DNA from: Adiantum capillus-veneris
Taxonomy: Eukaryota > Streptophyta > Polypodiopsida > Polypodiales > Pteridaceae
DNA length: 64,000 bases
Assembly: GCA_014529385.2 (NCBI GenBank)
Contig: CM043960.1
Coordinates: 122,005,043 to 122,069,042 of the forward strand
Reading direction: 5' to 3'
The notes under the pieces were generated by a model that was not told where the DNA came from, searched no databases, and saw only the letters and a program-made list of their open reading frames with translations. Positions 20,869 to 33,450 of the stretch are shown in pieces. Made by a program: the position numbers and the translations under genes. How positions within the stretch are numbered: the stretch's first letter is position 1; every line of letters starts with the position of its first letter.

Positions 20869-22089
20869 GTTGTACATGGCGTGTGTGCGCGCGCGCTTTG
20901 TATAGTATCTAAAAGGACATTTGATAATGTTTTGTCTTTGAGTGCAATTTTTCTTCACCTAGATTTCCCCAAGATATTACCCCCCCATGCTTGCATCTTT
21001 GTATGATTATGAAGGCCTACAACATGCTAAAAGGGAAGGACTCATGAACACTCGTAATCACACAAAATTGTTTGCAAGGCATGTAATGGTAATCTGGAGC
21101 AAAGGAGGTTTGCAGCATATGCATATCACCCTCTATCTCTATCATTTTGACATGTCGTATGTAGAAATTCTCTCCCCCTTGCATCTACTCAAAAGTTGAG
21201 TCTTTTAAACCCAAAGTTGACGAGACAATGTTATGACTTGTTTGTCTTGGTAGCATGGTAGAAAACTACCCACTTCACCACGACGTTCATGCTTCATAGA
21301 TTACACCACATTCCCAAGTACAAAACTATCTTCTTCTTCAAACGAGGAATCACATTACCCTTACATGCATGAGCCTGTACGATCTTTACTATTGCATCAA
21401 TATGGCTCAACTCTCGTTCTCTATTGGCGAGACATGGCATTGGGGCATGTGCGAGGAGTCCCATCGACTATGCACTCTGTGCCCCCAACAAATTCATGAA
21501 TCTGAAAATCACACTCTACTCGAGTGCTCAACAATTGATTGCAGTAGAGCTTGCTTTCCCCACATTTTCAGCCATGAGCTCTTTCTACACACATTCCTCT
21601 CCCAACCACAATGTGGACTCTTGATTGGGGATGCTCATTTCCACAATTTTCAAGCCTCGAGAGTCACTTATTAGCTCCATACTCCCCGACCGGATATGTT
21701 TCTTTTGGTCTCATACTTGAGTGCTCAACTTTTGATTGAATTACAGCTTGCATCACACCCTACTTGAGTGCTTAACTTTTGATTGAATTAGAGCTTGCTT
21801 TCCCCACATTTTCAGCCATGAGCTCTCCCTACACACATTCCTCTCCCAACCACAATGTGGACTCTTGATTGGGATGCTCTTTTCCAGAATTCTCGATCGT
21901 CGAGAGTCACTCATTAGCTCCATACTCCCCACTGGATATGTTTCTTTTGGTCCCATAGGTCATATTTGATCTCGAAGAACAATTATGAAATCTACCTTGC
22001 AACAAATGCGTACTTGGGACTCCCAAATCTAAAGCGCCAATGCGAAAACAAGACCGGATATGCAGAAACACATGCAACAATTAGCCAAA

Positions 22090-22092
<3 letters not shown>
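20869..22092. other. Non-coding region with a diverged ~250-bp duplication
   Basis: No intact gene is visible. The stretch 21530-21710 is repeated, diverged, at 21785-21960; both contain CATTTTCAGCCATGAGCTCT and CAACCACAATGTGGACTCTT. Part of the first copy is described in the next entry. Confidence 0.6.
21369..21674 (+). pseudogene. Possible relic of a reverse-transcriptase zinc-binding domain
   Basis: A 101-codon open stretch contains the pattern C-x2-C-...-E-x-H-x4-C (LCTLC, then ENHTLLEC), followed by an FPHIFSHE and HTFLSQPQ segment. This resembles the Cys/His segment found C-terminal to some non-LTR reverse transcriptases. No RT core is nearby. A chance ORF remains possible. Confidence 0.3.

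Positions 22093-22149
<57 letters not shown>
22093..22149. repeat. (GA)n microsatellite
   Basis: 57 bases of uninterrupted GA repeat. Confidence 0.97.
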
Positions 22150-22154
<5 letters not shown>

Positions 22155-22960
22155 CGATTCCTACTTGCACACTGTGTTTGCATGTGCGTGGGTGCTTTAG
22201 CATTGAGCGATAGAGTTTAAGGCCTACCATGAGCGTTCGTCATGCATGCCACTTATGTAGATTGGCCAAGCTTGTGAGGCGTGCCAACTGATAACACCTT
22301 CAATCCCAAATTTGCTTATAAGAAAACGATTGAGCGCTCACCATGTAGGGTGGGGCATGCAGTGCATGCACAACGTTAGGGTAAAGGGGCAAATAAAAAA
22401 CTACCCCCCTTTAGGAGGACTGCCGGGGCCAGCTTTTTTGTGCACTTTCGGACCCATTGTGAGACACAAATGGGTGAGAGTTGGGGTGGACAATGTAGCC
22501 AACTTGCAATCGTGGCCATTAGATCTTGGGTTCAAACCTTGTTGGCACAATGGCTCTAAATGCCCCCCCATTCTGGTTTCCTATTTACACCCATTTTTTA
22601 TACACATAAAAAATATTGTGCGGGCGTTCTGTGCCTGTATAAATGCAACTTGATTCCAGATTTTTGCTACTGGTAGAGACGATTTCGATCTTCATTTTGA
22701 GCATCTAAGCACTCGATTCTGTTTAGCGTGCTTTTCGGAGTGTGTGTTTCCTCTTAGGTGGCCTTAAGTTGGCCCCTTTACCCTATATCAACCTGAAGAA
22801 CATGTGAGAGGCCGTTGAGAAGAAAAGCAGTCGGATTCAAGTGTGAATGCATGATTTGGGAGTTTCAAATTTGAGTTGTTTTGCCGGGGTTATGATGCGT
22901 GAAGGTAGGCGGTCAGATCGGGTCGTTAAAAAGAGTTGAGATCGACGGCAGAAGAGGGGC
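22150..22960. other. Non-coding region upstream of histone H2A
   Basis: No coding signal is seen. It includes GC-containing stretches and one GGGTTCAAACC at about 22529 that resembles a pol III B box, without a convincing A box. The H2A promoter elements begin at its right end. Confidence 0.5.
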
Positions 22961-22964
22961 AAGG

Positions 22965-22997
22965 CACGGATCGATGACGAGACAATCAATATATAAA
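22965..22997 (+). promoter_or_regulatory. Histone H2A core promoter
   Basis: CACGGATC at 22965-22972 differs by one base from the plant histone octamer CGCGGATC. TATATAAA follows at 22990-22997, about 100 bases before the start codon. Octamer just upstream of TATA is the arrangement known for plant S-phase histone genes. The octamer call is inference from one mismatch. Confidence 0.6.
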
Positions 22998-23094
22998 AAG
23001 GAAGAGAGCAGCATTAGGGAGAGTAATAAGTGAATCGAGAGATAGAGAGCGCAAAGGTAGGAACAGAGCCTCCTGCCTCTCATTGATTCCAGCC

Positions 23095-23828
23095 ATGGAC
23101 TCCAAGGGTGCAGGCGGTAAAGGCGGCAGGGGCAAGCCCAAAAAGAAAGCTGTCTCCAAAACGGTCAAGGCAGGCCTCCAATTTCCTGTGGGTCGTCTCG
23201 CTCGCTATCTCAAGAAGGGCCGCTATGCTCAACGCATTGGATCTGGCGCTCCTGTATACCTTGCAGCTGTTCTCGAGTATCTTGCAGCTGAGGTATGTCT
23301 TTAAATTGCTGTTATAGGTCTGGTTCTTTAGAATGGCAGAGATGCGTGGGTGGATTTCATGCGTTTTTGAGTGTAGGTGCTGCTTACATGTGCAGAGGCT
23401 TGTGGTTTGGCAAATTCGTGTGATGTGGCTGTGTGTATTTGCGTGAGCAGGCTAGTAGTACTTTGGAAGCCAGGATGCAATTGATCTGAATGTGGAACTA
23501 GGAAAGGGATGGTTATGTGGTTCAAAGGATTTTCAAACTATGTGCTCTGTTCTGCATTTCTGACTCTGCTTCTTTTCTTCAGGTGCTTGAGCTAGCTGGT
23601 AATGCTGCCCGTGACAATAAGAAGAACAGGATAATTCCTCGCCATATTCAACTGGCAATCAGGAATGATGAAGAGCTCGGTAAATTGCTAAGTGGAGTTA
23701 CTATTGCGCATGGTGGAGTGTTACCAAATATTCATCAAGTGCTCTTACCTAAGAAGTCTGCAGAGAAGGCAGAGAAGAAAGAGAAAGCCCCTAAGGCTGC
23801 TAAGTCTCCTGCCAAGGAGTCAAAGTGA
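23095..23828 (+). CDS. Histone H2A, H2A.W-like
   Basis: Two exons, 23095-23292 and 23583-23828, joined give 147 residues; the intron (23293-23582) has GT and AG ends and splits the gene between AAE and [11 protein letters not shown]. The histone fold is intact: AGLQFPVGR, loop [32 protein letters not shown]. The N-tail is Lys/Gly-rich. The C-tail, after LLPKKSAEK, is Lys-rich and ends SPAKESK, containing an S-P-x-K motif. That extended tail and the [14 protein letters not shown] segment point to the plant heterochromatin variant H2A.W rather than H2A.X (no SQ motif) or H2A.Z. The start at 23095 is chosen because it gives the MDSKGAG N-terminus; the upstream in-frame ATG at 23083 adds only four residues. 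It packages nucleosomes with H2B, probably in silenced chromatin. No lesions are seen, so it is likely a live gene. Confidence 0.96.
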
Positions 23829-24117
23829 TTTTCTCTATCACTTTGTTCTAGGGGGGGTTTTGTATATACTTAGCTTTAACAAGGCAGCATTGTGCATCCA
23901 CCCTTCTTTCTTTGATTGAGGTTAACATTTCAAATGCTATTTAAGATTTCATACGATGATCTTGAGTGAATAAGCTGTTGGGTGTGCCCTTATTGTCTAT
24001 ATTTGTTCGATTACCAAACTCGTTATGTTAGCTTATTCTGTAGTTACATAAGTGGACAGCCTTGATTCTAATTGAAATTGATGCTAGGTTGGATAGTCTC
24101 ATGATATCATGGTGTCA

Positions 24118-24153
24118 ATAAATTGACACTATAAATTGACACTAATTGACACT
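24118..24153. repeat. Short tandem repeat of AATTGACACT
   Basis: Three head-to-tail copies of AATTGACACT, with two or three A/T bases between some, close to a GGTGTCAAT that forms a weak foldback with them. Confidence 0.8.
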
Positions 24154-25132
24154 TTAAGCATAAATGTCCTTGGTAGAGGTCAATGCTCCTTAATTGAATT
24201 ATTTATCAGACATTTGTTGGTGTTAAAATTGCTTGGTTTGATTTGTCAACACAACTTCATTGGTATGTATGTATTGATTGCAAACACACTTCATTGGTCT
24301 ATAACTTCGCCTCTGTCAAGTTTAGCCCCTTCTTTAGCACCGGCCATAACCATGCAACTAATGCGAGTGGTAGGCAGTATGTGGTAGAGCTCACCTACCA
24401 TGACATCTCTCAGGAAGGATATTGGGTAGTTCTGTGCTTGTTCTCTGTGGTTTGGCAAGGGTGCATCAGAAACTGCCCTTTAAATCTATGCATGCCACAT
24501 AGCAGGGGGGTGTTGGAGTATTGAATATGGCTGTGGGGGTGATGCTGTGAACAGTGGCTGTTGCCTCCTTGCATTCTCTGCATCAGGTGTCACCTGGGTT
24601 GGCTCCATGTCGATAACAACTTAAGTGTAACCTGCCCAGCTGCCAGGGTTGAAGGGAAGGAACAAATCAAGGTGTCGTAGAGGTACTCACCACATGCTAT
24701 GAGGGGGTGTGGGTGTGTAATAGGGGTTGTCATAGCTTGACGATGTGCTTTTACTAGGTGTAGGCAGAGGGGAGGGGTTTGTAGGTGTGGTCATTGACAA
24801 AGGAAAGCAAATCCGTGATGAGCTTTTGAGGGATGTTCTTACGGATGTTTTTTGATCTTGAGAAGCAAATGGCCTTGATTAGTTGTGCAAAACCTTCACA
24901 TGAGGTTACAATTCATGACGACATTGCTAGTTAGGGATCTCTTTGCAATGCACTGATTGAAACTGATTGAAGGATATGCTCATTAGGAAGAGGATGGTAT
25001 TTAGGGGCTTTCTTTATTTGCCATGAGATTTTGGAGGTGATTAACATGACATAGATGTGTACACCATTCATACAAGAATACAAGAATGGTGGGCGTGAGA
25101 GATGTAAGAGTGGTTAGAAGATCCATATTTCT

Positions 25133-25138
<6 letters not shown>

Positions 25139-25164
<26 letters not shown>
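25139..25164. repeat. Poly-A run, 26 bases
   Basis: Uninterrupted A run. It could be the tail of a short retroposon on the plus strand, but no target duplication was found. Confidence 0.9.
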
Positions 25165-25334
25165 CAATTTCTTGTAGTTGAAAAAGTGCCTTGCAATGTA
25201 AATGGAGCTATTGAGGAGAGTAGTGGTAAGATGGTGGGAGGGGGTGTTGACTCCCATGATATCCATCCTCAACTACATTGACCAAGGCTTGATGATTTTT
25301 ACCTTGCAAGATTGTTGAATTTGCTTTACATCTA

Positions 25335-25690
25335 CTTAAGCACCATAAGGTTAGTGTCACATTGGGACGGGTGTTCCTCACTTTTTGTAGGGTGTTGCTC
25401 GTTGTCGTCACATTGGAGCTTCTCCAAAAACATGCATATAGGCAGTAGTGAATTTGCCTTGGCCAAGTGGTATGACCATTGGTTTTCTTGTTGCTTGCTA
25501 GAGTTCAAACCCAATGTAGTGAGCTTGTGCCATAGCTTTTAGTAGATTTCCCATGTTGAAAGTTGGTTGAGGTTGGAAGGCCACCCCTTTGGCAAACCCT
25601 AGTGGCCATCTTTCGCTTTTTGGAGCACCAATGAGAGTGCCAATTTAGCACGGCCATCCCTCCCCTGTCCCAGTGTGACACTAGCTTAAG
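25335..25690. mobile_element. MITE-like element with internal pol III-type boxes
   Basis: Inverted ends TAGTGTCACATTGGGACGGG (25352-25371) and the complement of CCCCTGTCCCAGTGTGACACTA (25662-25683) match with about two differences. CTTAAG occurs outside both (25335-25340 and 25685-25690), possibly a target duplication, though spacing to the inverted ends is uneven (11 and 1 bases). Inside are TGGCCAAGTGG (25460-25470), a good A box, and GAGTTCAAACCC (25501-25512), a good B box, about 41 bases apart as in tRNA genes. No ORF. It could be a MITE that captured a SINE head, or a SINE with chance inverted ends. Confidence 0.5.
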
Positions 25691-25699
25691 TGATCATGC

Positions 25700-27799
25700 T
25701 TTAGAGCACAATAAAATATTTGGTAAATAAATGATGGGACAACTTCAAGATTTTATATTAAAGGTCTAGAAATTCAACTTAGAGAAAGTTAGGTACCTTG
25801 CCATCGCTTACAAGCTTATTTATTGTTACATCTATCTTAGTTAAATAGGTTTTAGTATAATATTAAGTTAATATGGCTTGATAGTTTGAGGGTTCAGATC
25901 TAGAACTTGAAAGTTGTAACTACTCATCTTCATGGGAAGAGGAGTAACTTATGAGAACCAAACATGGTGAGTAAAAAAGAAAGGGAAGCATTGAGAAGAG
26001 AAACAAAAGCATTGGGAAGGGATGGTTTTGTTGAAGTTTGTAAGTGTTGAGAATAAATTAAGCAAGAAGAGGCTTGAGCATTGGCGTTAATTGAGAAGAG
26101 AAGGATTGTGGATAATATTCAAGCATTGAAGCACTCGTGACCTAAGAACTTTCAAAATGTTGAATGAAAAGGGGTTTCCATTACATGTAGGAACCATTTG
26201 GTGATATACAAGAGTTGGTGATGTGTTGAAAACAGAATATACCATTCTAAAAATCTAATTGAGGAGTGTAAAGTGATGAATTTTTTATTTTTGAAGGTGA
26301 AGCTAAAGTTCAAGCTTGATCAACCTAAATTGCATTGGTGAAGATCTAAGGAGTCAAAATTGACCCAAGTAAGCCACATTTTACTCTTTTTGCAAGCAAT
26401 TACTTGAATTATTGATTGTAGAAATCTTAGAGCATGTATAAGTAACTATGTGTTAGGGTAGGAGTGGATCTAAGTATTGTATCCTATGCTCTCCACTTCA
26501 AATTTGCATATAGTCTCTCTTTACTATTTTGTATTAAATGTGAAGGCTAATATTGTTATTTGATTCTTAATCTTAAAATGGGTAAGAAGAAAAAGTGCTC
26601 TTTGTTAAAAGCATGGGCATTATGTAGAGTGATGCTACATGTGCATGCTTTGTCGAAAGGAGGATGTTTGTGTCAAGTATCACATGCCAAAGTAGTCTAG
26701 GGAGTTGTATCGGATTGTATGCAATCTTTTTAGGATACATTATATCATCAAGACATGTGATGCTCAAGAGGATCTAGATTGTTTTTTTGATTTGGATGAT
26801 GCACACAAGTGGTATAGTCGTTGTGTCGGTAACAAGGGGAAGTCATGCTCTATGGCTTGATGAATATCAAGGTTGCAAGAAGCGTGTGAATATATTTTAT
26901 AGTATGAAGATGAGTTTGATGAATATCTCAATAATGATGATTCTCAATGGTGTTTTCAACATGTTATTGCTTCCAACATAAAACATCATTAAGTTGTCAA
27001 TTTTTAGGTACTAATAGGTTTTCAGACACCTATAGTTTCAAAACTTGAGATTTCAAAGCTTAAACCTGATTTTTTAGCATCTAAAGCTTTTTAACTTGAT
27101 TTTGATGTTTTTGAAGTTGGTTCAAGAAGGATATATTGTTCAAAGCAAGGGAGGAGTGGAAAAGATGATGGAGGAAGGAGGTCAAGAGTAGCTCATGAGC
27201 CAAAGGATCGAAGAGGATCGTCAGCTATTCCCAAACTTCACATCAAAGACACTCATCTCTTTGTAGGAAGAGAAGGCAAAACTTACCCAAAAATAGAATT
27301 GGTGATTGATAGAAGAGAATGCAAGTGGGGGTGAGCCACATAAGCCACCAATATCCCATACAAACTCATATAGCAACATTGGACATCAATCTTGAAGATG
27401 TTGAAATTCGAGAAAATATTAGATTACACTCTAATGAAGTGCAAGAGATGAAGTTAGATAAAAACATAATGTGTGCTAATGATGAGGATGATATGACGAA
27501 TTAGTTTTTGATGTATCTTAATGAGGAGCGTTCCACAAGTGACAATTTGAAAGGTGTTTCTGTTGATGGAGAAGTGTTTTTGGAGTCTTAAAAATTGAAA
27601 ATCAATTTTGAAGAGTGGATATAAGTTATTCAAGTTGTGAAGACAAGGATCTTGAATTTCAAGTTTCTAAATTGAAAGTTTTGATATCAAAGGTCCTTGA
27701 TTTACTGAGTTCCACAATGTAGGTCTCTGATATGAGAATACTGTTTAAAGAAGTTATGTATTTGAATTTGTTGAATTTCAAAGTCTTGTTGTTCCTCAA
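25700..27799. other. AT-rich non-coding region
   Basis: Only short open stretches. From about 26600 a Cys-rich broken reading (CYMCMLCRKEDVC) appears ahead of the GTD-binding relic. It might be the N-terminus of the same pseudogene, but I could not establish that. Confidence 0.4.
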
Positions 27800-28156
27800 G
27801 TGGAGATGATCAACAATCTCTCATTAGAATTAGACAATGAGAGGCATTCAAGTATGGTCGCAACAAATGAAGCAGTTTTCAAAATCAATCAACTTCAAGA
27901 AGAGAAGATATCATTGATGGTGAAGTTTTCTCAGGTTCAAGTTGAACCCGATTTGCACATTTGTTATTGTTGTGAAGGTAATAATACTCTTAAGCAAGTT
28001 GTTTCGGACAAAGAAAATCAAATTGAGGATTTGAATCTTGAACTTACTTTTATCGTGAATGTGGAGTCTTCTTCAAACTTTGATGTTATAAAAGGTGTCT
28101 TGAATGATGACGTTGTCGTGAGTGATCTTTATGATGCTGGTGCTTTTGCGAATTAG
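27800..28156 (+). pseudogene. Relic of a GTD-binding (zein/myosin-binding, DUF593) domain
   Basis: The open stretch encodes LSLELDNERHSSMVATNEAV, then INQLQEEKISLMVKFSQVQ and, further on, QVVSDKENQIEDLNLEL. This matches the pattern of the plant GTD-binding coiled coil (L-ELD-ER-A-ATAANEA--I-RLQ-EKA----E--Q), by which MyoB receptors bind the myosin XI tail on vesicles. The stretch ends at a stop in the next domain, and neighbouring frames (28122-28941) carry further coiled-coil-like pieces. No start or transmembrane segment is intact, so I call it a pseudogene. The match is recalled, not computed. Confidence 0.45.
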
Positions 28157-30250
28157 AATTGCATCTTTTTTTAAGGAAGTTCAATTTCTTGATGATATTC
28201 TTGATAATTTATACCAAGTTCCTAATGTTAATGGTTTTGCAAACGTTGAGAAGATTGTTTTGACCGATAATGATGTAAGTCTTGTGCGAGTTCTTGATGA
28301 TAATCAAGTGGTTTTTTTCTGAAGATGCTTCTATGTGACTTTGCGGATGAAGGGGATATGAATTATCTCATTATCTCTCAATGGTTCTATTTGTTCATGT
28401 TGAACGACATTGATGATGAATTTGTAGATTTTATCTCTTTTCTATGTGGGAAGATGGCCTATACATACTTTATGCAATAAGCGAAGAAGTGAAAGGGAAT
28501 TCAAGGAACACAAGTTAAAAGTTTTCAGGTTCAGTCACTTGAAGTCTATTCAATCCAGTGTTTTTATATTGGTCGAGTGCAGTTATATAATCTCTATGAG
28601 GAGTAGTCGTCTAGAGATTTTCAAGTGAAAATAGAAAGGGAAGCAATTCACTTCGAAGTTAATAATGGTTTTTTTAATGTTCTTACATCCACAAGTGCAA
28701 TTTTGTTGGGAATTTTTTCGATTTTGTGATGCAAAGTAACTTTGCTAACCAATTTGAAGTTAAGTTTTGCAGATTAGAGGCAAAGATGTTTCAAATCAGC
28801 AATCGGGTGTTTTTTCTTGAAAGCCAAGTTGTGCAACCTGAAGTAGAAAAAGCTGACGTGAAGTTCTTGAGAGTGTTAATGGAGGGTGATAAGTTTGGAA
28901 ATGAACCTAGAACTATATTAGTTTCAAGGAGATATCAGTGATTGGAGTGTTTTGCAGCAAAAAAGGGGATTTATTTATGTCTTTGAGGGGGAATATGAGC
29001 AAGCCATCTTGGTGGTGTTTTTTATGTATGAAGGAGAGTCCAATTGGTAATTTTTATGCCTTGAATTAAATCAATTTGATGAAGAAGCATATCAGTTTAG
29101 GTGTTTCTTGAATCAAGATTTTTAGGAAAATCAATTATTTGGACATACTGAGTTTAAATTAGGTCTCCAAGTGTTTCATTTACATGAAAAGATATGGAGA
29201 TTTTCAAGAGGAAGTGTCTAATGGTTGCAAAGTTTGCATCCTATCCTAAATGTTTCTTCAATATTTTTGAGAAATCTGAATGTGAACATGAACCTGAACC
29301 TGAACCTAAACCTAAACCTGAAATGGAAGTTGAATTTGTACTTAAGTATCTGAATCTGCAAATGGAGATGAAGACCTGACATTAGTTGAAGAAGAGGAGA
29401 ATTTTGTGATTTGTAAAAGGGATTTGAAGTGAGATGCCAGAAGCAAAGACCAATTTGGTTCTTTTTTCCCTAAAATGAGTCAAGAAGATCACGGAAAGGT
29501 TTTTTTTGAGAGAGTGGAGTCCATAGTTGATTCTAATCTTCTTTCACAAGTGTTGAAGATTTTGAAGAAGCAATGTTTGATGGTTTGCAAGGTGTTTTTC
29601 ATATTTAATAATTCATAACTCATTTTGAATAGAAATCTGATTTATGTGAAATATTATTTGTTGCAAATTGGTGGTTAACGCTGATTGTGGGGATGGTTTT
29701 GAAGTATGTGATGAGGGTTATTGAGCTTAATGTTTCACAGATGAAGCTTAACCTTACATGAATTTTTCAGATTTCTTGAATTTTGATCTTGAAAACGATA
29801 TTTTGCAGATGGGAGATGTTGATTTTGATGATTCAATATCATTAGGAGAACTTTGGACTCACTTTTGGGTCTTGTAAGAAGTTCCACCTCATCTTATAGA
29901 GAGAAAATGTTAAATAGTACAATTTAGGTGATGTTTTTTTGCACCAACAAAAAGCCAAAATGACATTCACTGTTAGGTATCCACCGTCTTCTTTTTTTGT
30001 CCTTCGTTCTCTTGTCAGGAATCTAACTAACCGTATGACTAATGATTTGAAACACTAATTTACAACCATTCACTCCAAAAACATAATCTACAGGAACTCT
30101 ATCAACTCTAAACATGGGACTACAGTGATTCCATATGCGAGCTTACAAGCCTTCGCTCCTAAAACTTGAGATATTTTGTCAGACATAGTGTTTGTCTCTC
30201 TATCAACTCTAGGATGGATAACACTTTAAAAAAAAAATGAAAACACCAAT
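28157..30250. other. Low-complexity AT-rich region, probable pseudogene debris
   Basis: Many short plus-strand open stretches with Glu/Asp/Lys-rich, coiled-coil-like content (for example 28726-28941 and 29194-29379, the latter with an EPEPEPKPKP run). They are separated by stops and look like continued decay of the gene containing 27800-28156. No recognisable domain. Confidence 0.35.
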
Positions 30251-30660
30251 TTGAATTTGCAATCCTCAACCTCTTCATCTTCAACACTTACCCAAAGAAA
30301 GAACACACATTATCTTCACGTTGATGTATTGCAAGAATATGCACCATTGCAGAAACGTAGGAGGGAGTCTTTCTTATTTCAATGGGAGAAGAACTTAGAA
30401 GGACAAACAAAGAACATCATTTGGATTTGTGGATCGATGGGTCTATTTACCCAAAGGATCCTGCAACAAATGCGCCACCTCCCTTTGATAATGTCACTAC
30501 CCTTTTATATTTCATAGGTGATAGCAAGGATGGGCTATTGGGATACACTAAACATTTGGAAATGCAAGGATTGAATGCAAAAAAGCAAAGAGCCCTCTTG
30601 GCGATGGAGAATATGCAGCTGAAGAAACTTAATGAAGCATGCATCCGAAGATTTCATTGA
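30251..30660 (+). pseudogene. Unrecognised ORF pair
   Basis: Two overlapping frames (30251-30517 and 30382-30660) look like one coding sequence broken by a frameshift. The second encodes a mixed, protein-like sequence (HLDLWIDGSIYPKDPATNAP, then a Lys-rich helix). I recognise no family. Confidence 0.3.
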
Positions 30661-33450
30661 ACAAAGAGACAATCCAAAGCCTTGAGAAGAAGATTACAAG
30701 TTTGCGTATGAAAGACACCGTGCATGGGAGTTGGAAAATAAAACGAGATCTATGCAACATAGAGAATATGAAGATTGGTAGTGACGGCCTGAAAAACGAA
30801 TATGGGCTTTAAGGTAATTCGAAGTTTTTTTCTGCTTTTGTATCATATATATGCTTTACACTTTCTTATTACCAATCATGACACATGGTGCTTTCTTTGT
30901 AGGTCTTTGCTACATCCAAACTCGAACGAAGTAGGTTCATCTAGTTCCAAAACAAGCAGTTGAAGAGATGATAACAGAAAAAAATTGATAAATTGAAAGG
31001 GAGGCTCCTTACCTCGGGAGGCTCCTTACCTCCTTCATGGAGGAGAATCAGTTGGAACCAATGGAAGTGCAAGCAATACTTGATGAGAGTGGCATCTTGC
31101 AGATGGGATAATGACACTTTTATTCAACTAAAAAGTCCCAAAATAAATTACAAAGAGGATCATTGCTGCCAAAGCCATCACATGTAAAGGTTGCACGTCG
31201 GCACGTAAACGATGAGGTGTTTGAGAAACTTGGATCACCATTTCATATTGAAGCAACATTCATAGGCAAGGGAGAAGAGAGGTACTGTATAACGAGCATA
31301 AAAACCTCTGTTGATCTTGAAGCATTGCAAAGGTATGCAGTTCACTTCTTTGATATGAGTCGAGAAGAGTGTAATGGGGTTCTCAAGTTTCCTTTGAAGC
31401 TCGATGAGTGCGCAGTCCTATAGAATAGGAAGCTAGAGAGAGTCACTATTACCCTCATGAACAGAGCTTTGGATCCATCAATAACCAAAGAGGGCCCATG
31501 ATACTTCAGCATGCAGTCTGGAAACAATATTCTGATATTAGAATCATTTGAGATATACTTAGGTCAATCTATAATAACAAAAATATTGCACGTATGGTTC
31601 TTGGCTTTATGTTCCTTTTTTACATACAGGTTGATAAGAGTGATTTTGAAATCCTCCATTCGGTTTTTAGTCAAACCTAGATTCCTTCTATCATCAGCGA
31701 ACAAAGAAACGGAGGTGTGCTTTCAGTGGAAGGATTTGGTGACTACCAAGTCAAATGGCACATGGCAGGCGACTTAAAGATTCTTAAGTACATGTACACC
31801 ATAACACATGGTGCAACTGTGGCAAATCCATGTTTATACTACATGGTTGATGCACAATCTCTAGAGAGTGCGTAATGGAATAGAGCTCCCAACAGACATC
31901 TTCAAGATAAATCTTTTCAGCAAGTGCTTGATATACCTATGTGTAGAGTTTACATTTGTACACTCCATGCACTCTTCAGAATAATTGAAAAGGTGGTTCA
32001 TTTGTACATATGTTTTGCATGGACCTTAAAGCCAGTAAGTGAGTCAAAAAGAGTCATCAAGCATTAGAGAAAGTGCTCTCAAACAATGGTTTGCATGGAG
32101 GCAATGTCAAAATCAAAGAGAACTCTAAGATTTCTCAAGGTACCAAGGAAAGCATCCATAGGCAGCGTGAAGGCCAAAAAATTTCTTGGGTTTAGCCTCA
32201 AAAGAGTCTGAATAGAGAGGAGAAGAGACACCTGTTCAACAAACAAAAATAGTTACATAGAGTGGTTAAAGACAATGCTGATGGTGGGGCAATCCAAAAT
32301 CACAAGGCAAACGTGTGGAAATCACTTGATAAAATTTTCCACTACATTGAGCAGCATTCGTGGGACGAAAGTAAGCTCACATAATTTCAAGCAGCCTTGC
32401 TGGATTGGAAGAAGGCATACCTAGCAAGGTGGGGTGGGCAACATATCACTTTACATGGTGAGTTACCATGTTCCATAAACAAACAACATATGCTCCATAA
32501 ATCTCTACTCTGCTCACCATTTTGATTTATTCCAATGTAGCACATACTGTTCAACCATGGTTCATATTTTGCCAAGAAATATGGCTCATTGTTAATATGG
32601 TCCACACAAGGCATGGAAAAGACCCACTACATGGCAAGAACATGTTACTTTAAGCACATAGATATGGGGAGGAAAAGATAGAGCCAATAGCCTATTAGAG
32701 TTACACCAATGAACTTATAGACAACTTATACATAGAGAAAGGTAGAATGAGCTTCTTAAGAGCTCAAACATTACACGTTCTTTACAACTCATCCACAAAG
32801 AGAAGCAGCAAAGGGCTTGGGGAAAGTCAAATGTAGGGGCGCAATGCGAGGTGGCGATAGTCACAAGTCTAGAGCAGGAGAAGATGGGCATGATCCCGTC
32901 GTTTTTATTCTCTTTGTTGCACCCCCTTCTTCCTCACTATGTACCTCTTTGACGTGCACGCCCCTAGTTGAACTCTTTCCTCTGTTGATGGTAGCATTCC
33001 TTCTAACCCTTAAAAATAGCCTGTTGTTGTATTGATTTAGGCTCTTTGGGTCTTCGATTCCTGCCGACAAGAGTGTTTAGTACCCATATTCGATGCCAAA
33101 CACACGTAAAGCAAACTATTTATTTATCAAGAATATCCTTTCTGCATTCAGTGGCACGGGGTACCCACCACACAATCTTGTAATAACTTGCATTGCAAAC
33201 AAAGGAAACTTTGCATTGTGCTCGGAGTATTCCTTGTGGTATATTATGATCTACAAAACAATATTAAAACATTCATGGGTTATCATTGAGATGCAAACAA
33301 TAGAGTCAAGTACGTAAATTGTTTCTACAAAGCTTTTTGTGGTTAAAACACCCGATGTAGTGAGACAATGCTGCATCCTTGCCTTGAGCCTCCTGCTCTT
33401 CGAAGGAAACTATAGTCATACACAAGCACCTGTCAACAAGCAGATTGATC
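30661..33450. other. Non-coding region with one unrecognised ORF
   Basis: Holds an 86-codon plus-strand ORF at 31163-31423 (FHIEATFIGKGEERYCITSI, no family recognised). A short duplication GGAGGCTCCTTACCTC lies near 31001-31032. Otherwise nothing supported. Confidence 0.35.

Larger units (their letters stand above)
23829..25330. other. Histone H2A 3' flank and non-coding region
   Basis: Begins with the H2A 3' UTR (GGGGGGG run near 23854). It holds the AATTGACACT repeat and the poly-A run listed separately. No gene is seen. Confidence 0.55.

Noticed and set aside
22500-22545. Possible tRNA gene or SINE (GGGTTCAAACC)
   Set aside because: No cloverleaf can be drawn and the A box is poor.
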